The translations under genes were made by a program, and so were the position numbers. From Streptomyces morookaense (GTDB lineage Bacteria; Actinomycetota; Actinomycetes; Streptomycetales; Streptomycetaceae), in contig NZ_JABBXF010000098.1 of NCBI RefSeq assembly GCF_013030945.1, forward strand, positions 1-34,474: a stretch of 34,474 bases of DNA. Direction: 5' to 3'. Positions 33,037 to 34,474 of this stretch are shown here, piece by piece (within the stretch, counting starts at the first letter, position 1; each line of letters begins with the position of its first letter). A model generated the notes under the pieces. That model was not told where the DNA came from. It was given only the letters and a program-made list of their open reading frames with translations, and ran no database searches.

Positions 33037-34474
33037 TCAGGCGAGCCGTCGCAGTTTCCTCAACGCAATCCCCACCGCCCCCCGCACCCCCGGTGCAACG
33101 CGCAGGGCCAGGGAGCCCGTTGCCGTGGCGTACGGCTGGGCGAGCAGGATGCCGTGCCGGGCGCTCGGGAGGATCGTGCGCCGCAGTCCGGGGCCCGTCG
33201 CGCGGACCGCCGTGCGGAGCGGGGCGCCGCCGCGCCCGCAGTGGAGCTGCACCCTCACGTCCCAGACCTGGGTCGTGCCCCCGCGGCCCCGCGCGGCCAG
33301 GGCACCCAGGCCGAAGTACAGGCGCGCTCCCCACACGGCCGTGCCCTCGGGCGCCAGCGGGGCGGCGTAGGCGACGGTCGACTCGCCGCCGCGCAGGCGC
33401 AGTTCGACCGTCACCTTCCGCGGGCCGGCCTGGGCCAGCCGCCCGTAGAGGTCGTGCACCCGGAGCCGCAGCTCGGCCCGCGCCGGGCCGGTGCGCAGCC
33501 CGGCGTCCACCGTCACCGGCAGGCGCCGCACCGGCTTCGCGCCGGGCCCCGCGAGGCCGTCGAGGACGACCGCCGGCAGGTCCCGGGCCCACACGGGCAG
33601 CCCGGCCACCTGCGCGTACGGCGGCAGGAGCCGTGCGGGGCGGGCGGCCAGCTGGGCCAGCCGGTCCAGGTCGCGCGGCGAACCGGCCGCCAGCAGCACC
33701 CGGGCGATCCAGCGCGCCGGGGCGCGGGCGGCGGCGAACTCGGCCTCCCCGTACGCGGCCAGGCAGCCGCGTGTCACGTGCCACCAGGCGCGCCGGTATG
33801 CGGGCCCGCGGGAGGGGAGTTCGCGGACGTACATGCGCAGGTCGTGGTCGAGGAACTTCACCCGCGCGGCCTGCGCGAGCGCCGCGGAACCCGCGCCGCG
33901 GAGGATCTCCACGGCATGCTGGTGGGCGAGGACGCGCGCCTGCCAGTTGCCGATGCGGTCCCGGTCGAGGGAGAGCGAGGGCCGGTCCGCGTTCCGGCGC
34001 ACGTGCCAGATGTAGACGGCGTCGGGGACGGTCGCCACGCGCGGGCCCGCGGCCAGCACCCGGGCCGTGAAGACGAAGTCCTCGTAGCGGTAGGGCCCTT
34101 CGGGGAAGGCGATGCCGTTCCCGGTGAGGAAGGCGCGTGCGTAGAGCTTGTTGACGCAGAGGGTGTCGGGCAGCAGGGCCGCGTGCGCCTCGGGCCGGTC
34201 GTGGACGGCGGCGGTGCGGTAGAGGCCGGGCTGCCAGCGGGTGTCGCGCCGCTGGGGGAGTTCCCGGCGCACGCACAGCCCGGCCGCCACGGGCGCGTCG
34301 TGCTGCAGTGCGGCGCGCAGCAGGGCCGCGGCCGCGCCCGCGGGGAGCACGTCGTCGCTGTCCAGGAACATCACGTACGGCGAAGTCGCCGCGCGCAGCC
34401 CGTCGTTGCGCGGGGTGCCGCAGCCGCCGCTGTTGACGGTCCGGTGGACGACCCGCAGCCGGGGTTCCGTGGCG
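33037..34474 (-). CDS. GT2 glycosyltransferase, 5' end beyond the window
   Basis: At least 478 codons are visible; the gene starts off the right edge. Reading leftward from 34474, the frame already encodes VNSGGCGTPRNDGLRAA followed by FLDSDDVLP, the metal-binding motif, so the nucleotide-binding N-terminal strand is missing. The rest of the GT2 domain (CVNKLYARAF, FPEGPYRYEDFVFTARV) lines up with the N-terminal half of the GT2-TagF fusion protein in this window, including KFLDHDLRMYVRELPSRG against KFLRHDLRLYLGDLP. A C-terminal region with beta-strand character (about 280-478) follows; no TagF domain is present. It is convergent with the GT4 gene. It probably acts on the same glycan. Confidence 0.85.
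   Translation of the reverse strand, partial: ATEPRLRVVHRTVNSGGCGTPRNDGLRAATSPYVMFLDSDDVLPAGAAAALLRAALQHDAPVAAGLCVRRELPQRRDTRWQPGLYRTAAVHDRPEAHAALLPDTLCVNKLYARAFLTGNGIAFPEGPYRYEDFVFTARVLAAGPRVATVPDAVYIWHVRRNADRPSLSLDRDRIGNWQARVLAHQHAVEILRGAGSAALAQAARVKFLDHDLRMYVRELPSRGPAYRRAWWHVTRGCLAAYGEAEFAAARAPARWIARVLLAAGSPRDLDRLAQLAARPARLLPPYAQVAGLPVWARDLPAVVLDGLAGPGAKPVRRLPVTVDAGLRTGPARAELRLRVHDLYGRLAQAGPRKVTVELRLRGGESTVAYAAPLAPEGTAVWGARLYFGLGALAARGRGGTTQVWDVRVQLHCGRGGAPLRTAVRATGPGLRRTILPSARHGILLAQPYATATGSLALRVAPGVRGAVGIALRKLRRLA

Overview
The window is high-GC actinobacterial chromosome, most likely Streptomyces or a close relative. The evidence is the very GC-rich third codon positions, frequent GTG starts, and the order mtnA-mtrA-mtrB-lpqB-comF-hpf-response regulator-secA followed by a giant NAD-glutamate dehydrogenase. 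This order matches the well known Streptomyces core arrangement and resembles the mtrA-mtrB-lpqB/secA1 neighbourhood of Mycobacterium. I saw no rRNA, tRNA, CRISPR, transposase, integrase or attachment site. The species cannot be named from sequence alone.

Left part (1-9.8 kb): after a strong terminator and a leftward membrane protein gene, a rightward operon holds mtnA (methionine salvage) with its stop overlapping the start of mtrA, then mtrB and lpqB (cell-envelope two-component system and its lipoprotein) and a comF-like phosphoribosyltransferase. A 330-base spacer with a possible leader hairpin leads to long-form hpf (ribosome hibernation). A terminator and an orphan NarL-type response regulator follow. 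That regulator shares an inverted repeat, covering both stop codons, with a convergent YcaQ/AlkX-like DNA glycosylase gene.

Middle (9.8-22.4 kb): the glycosylase and a GNAT acetyltransferase run leftward. secA runs rightward and is closed by a long hairpin against a convergent Rv3235-family gene. A DUF6912 gene, a HAD hydrolase with an unusual active site (DWN in place of DxD) and the ~180 kDa NAD-dependent glutamate dehydrogenase follow. The latter is preceded by a 12-base perfect palindrome next to a candidate promoter.

Right part (22.4 kb to the end): a glycoconjugate locus. It holds a PIG-V-like GT-C membrane enzyme, a GtrA-family flippase-like protein overlapping it tail to tail, and a tightly packed rightward operon. 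The operon encodes ManB-type mannose-1-phosphate guanylyltransferase, polyprenyl-phosphate mannose synthase, two multi-spanning GT-C/GT87-type enzymes, a GT2-TagF-like fusion and a GT4 glycosyltransferase. A leftward GT2 gene, paralogous to the fusion's N-terminal half, runs off the right edge. Read as a pathway, GDP-mannose is made, its mannose is moved to polyprenyl phosphate at the inner membrane face, the carrier may be flipped by GtrA, and GT-C enzymes use it outside. The GT2/TagF/GT4 enzymes would build a polyol-phosphate or sugar polymer inside. The product is unknown, and this is the most interesting unexplained system in the window.
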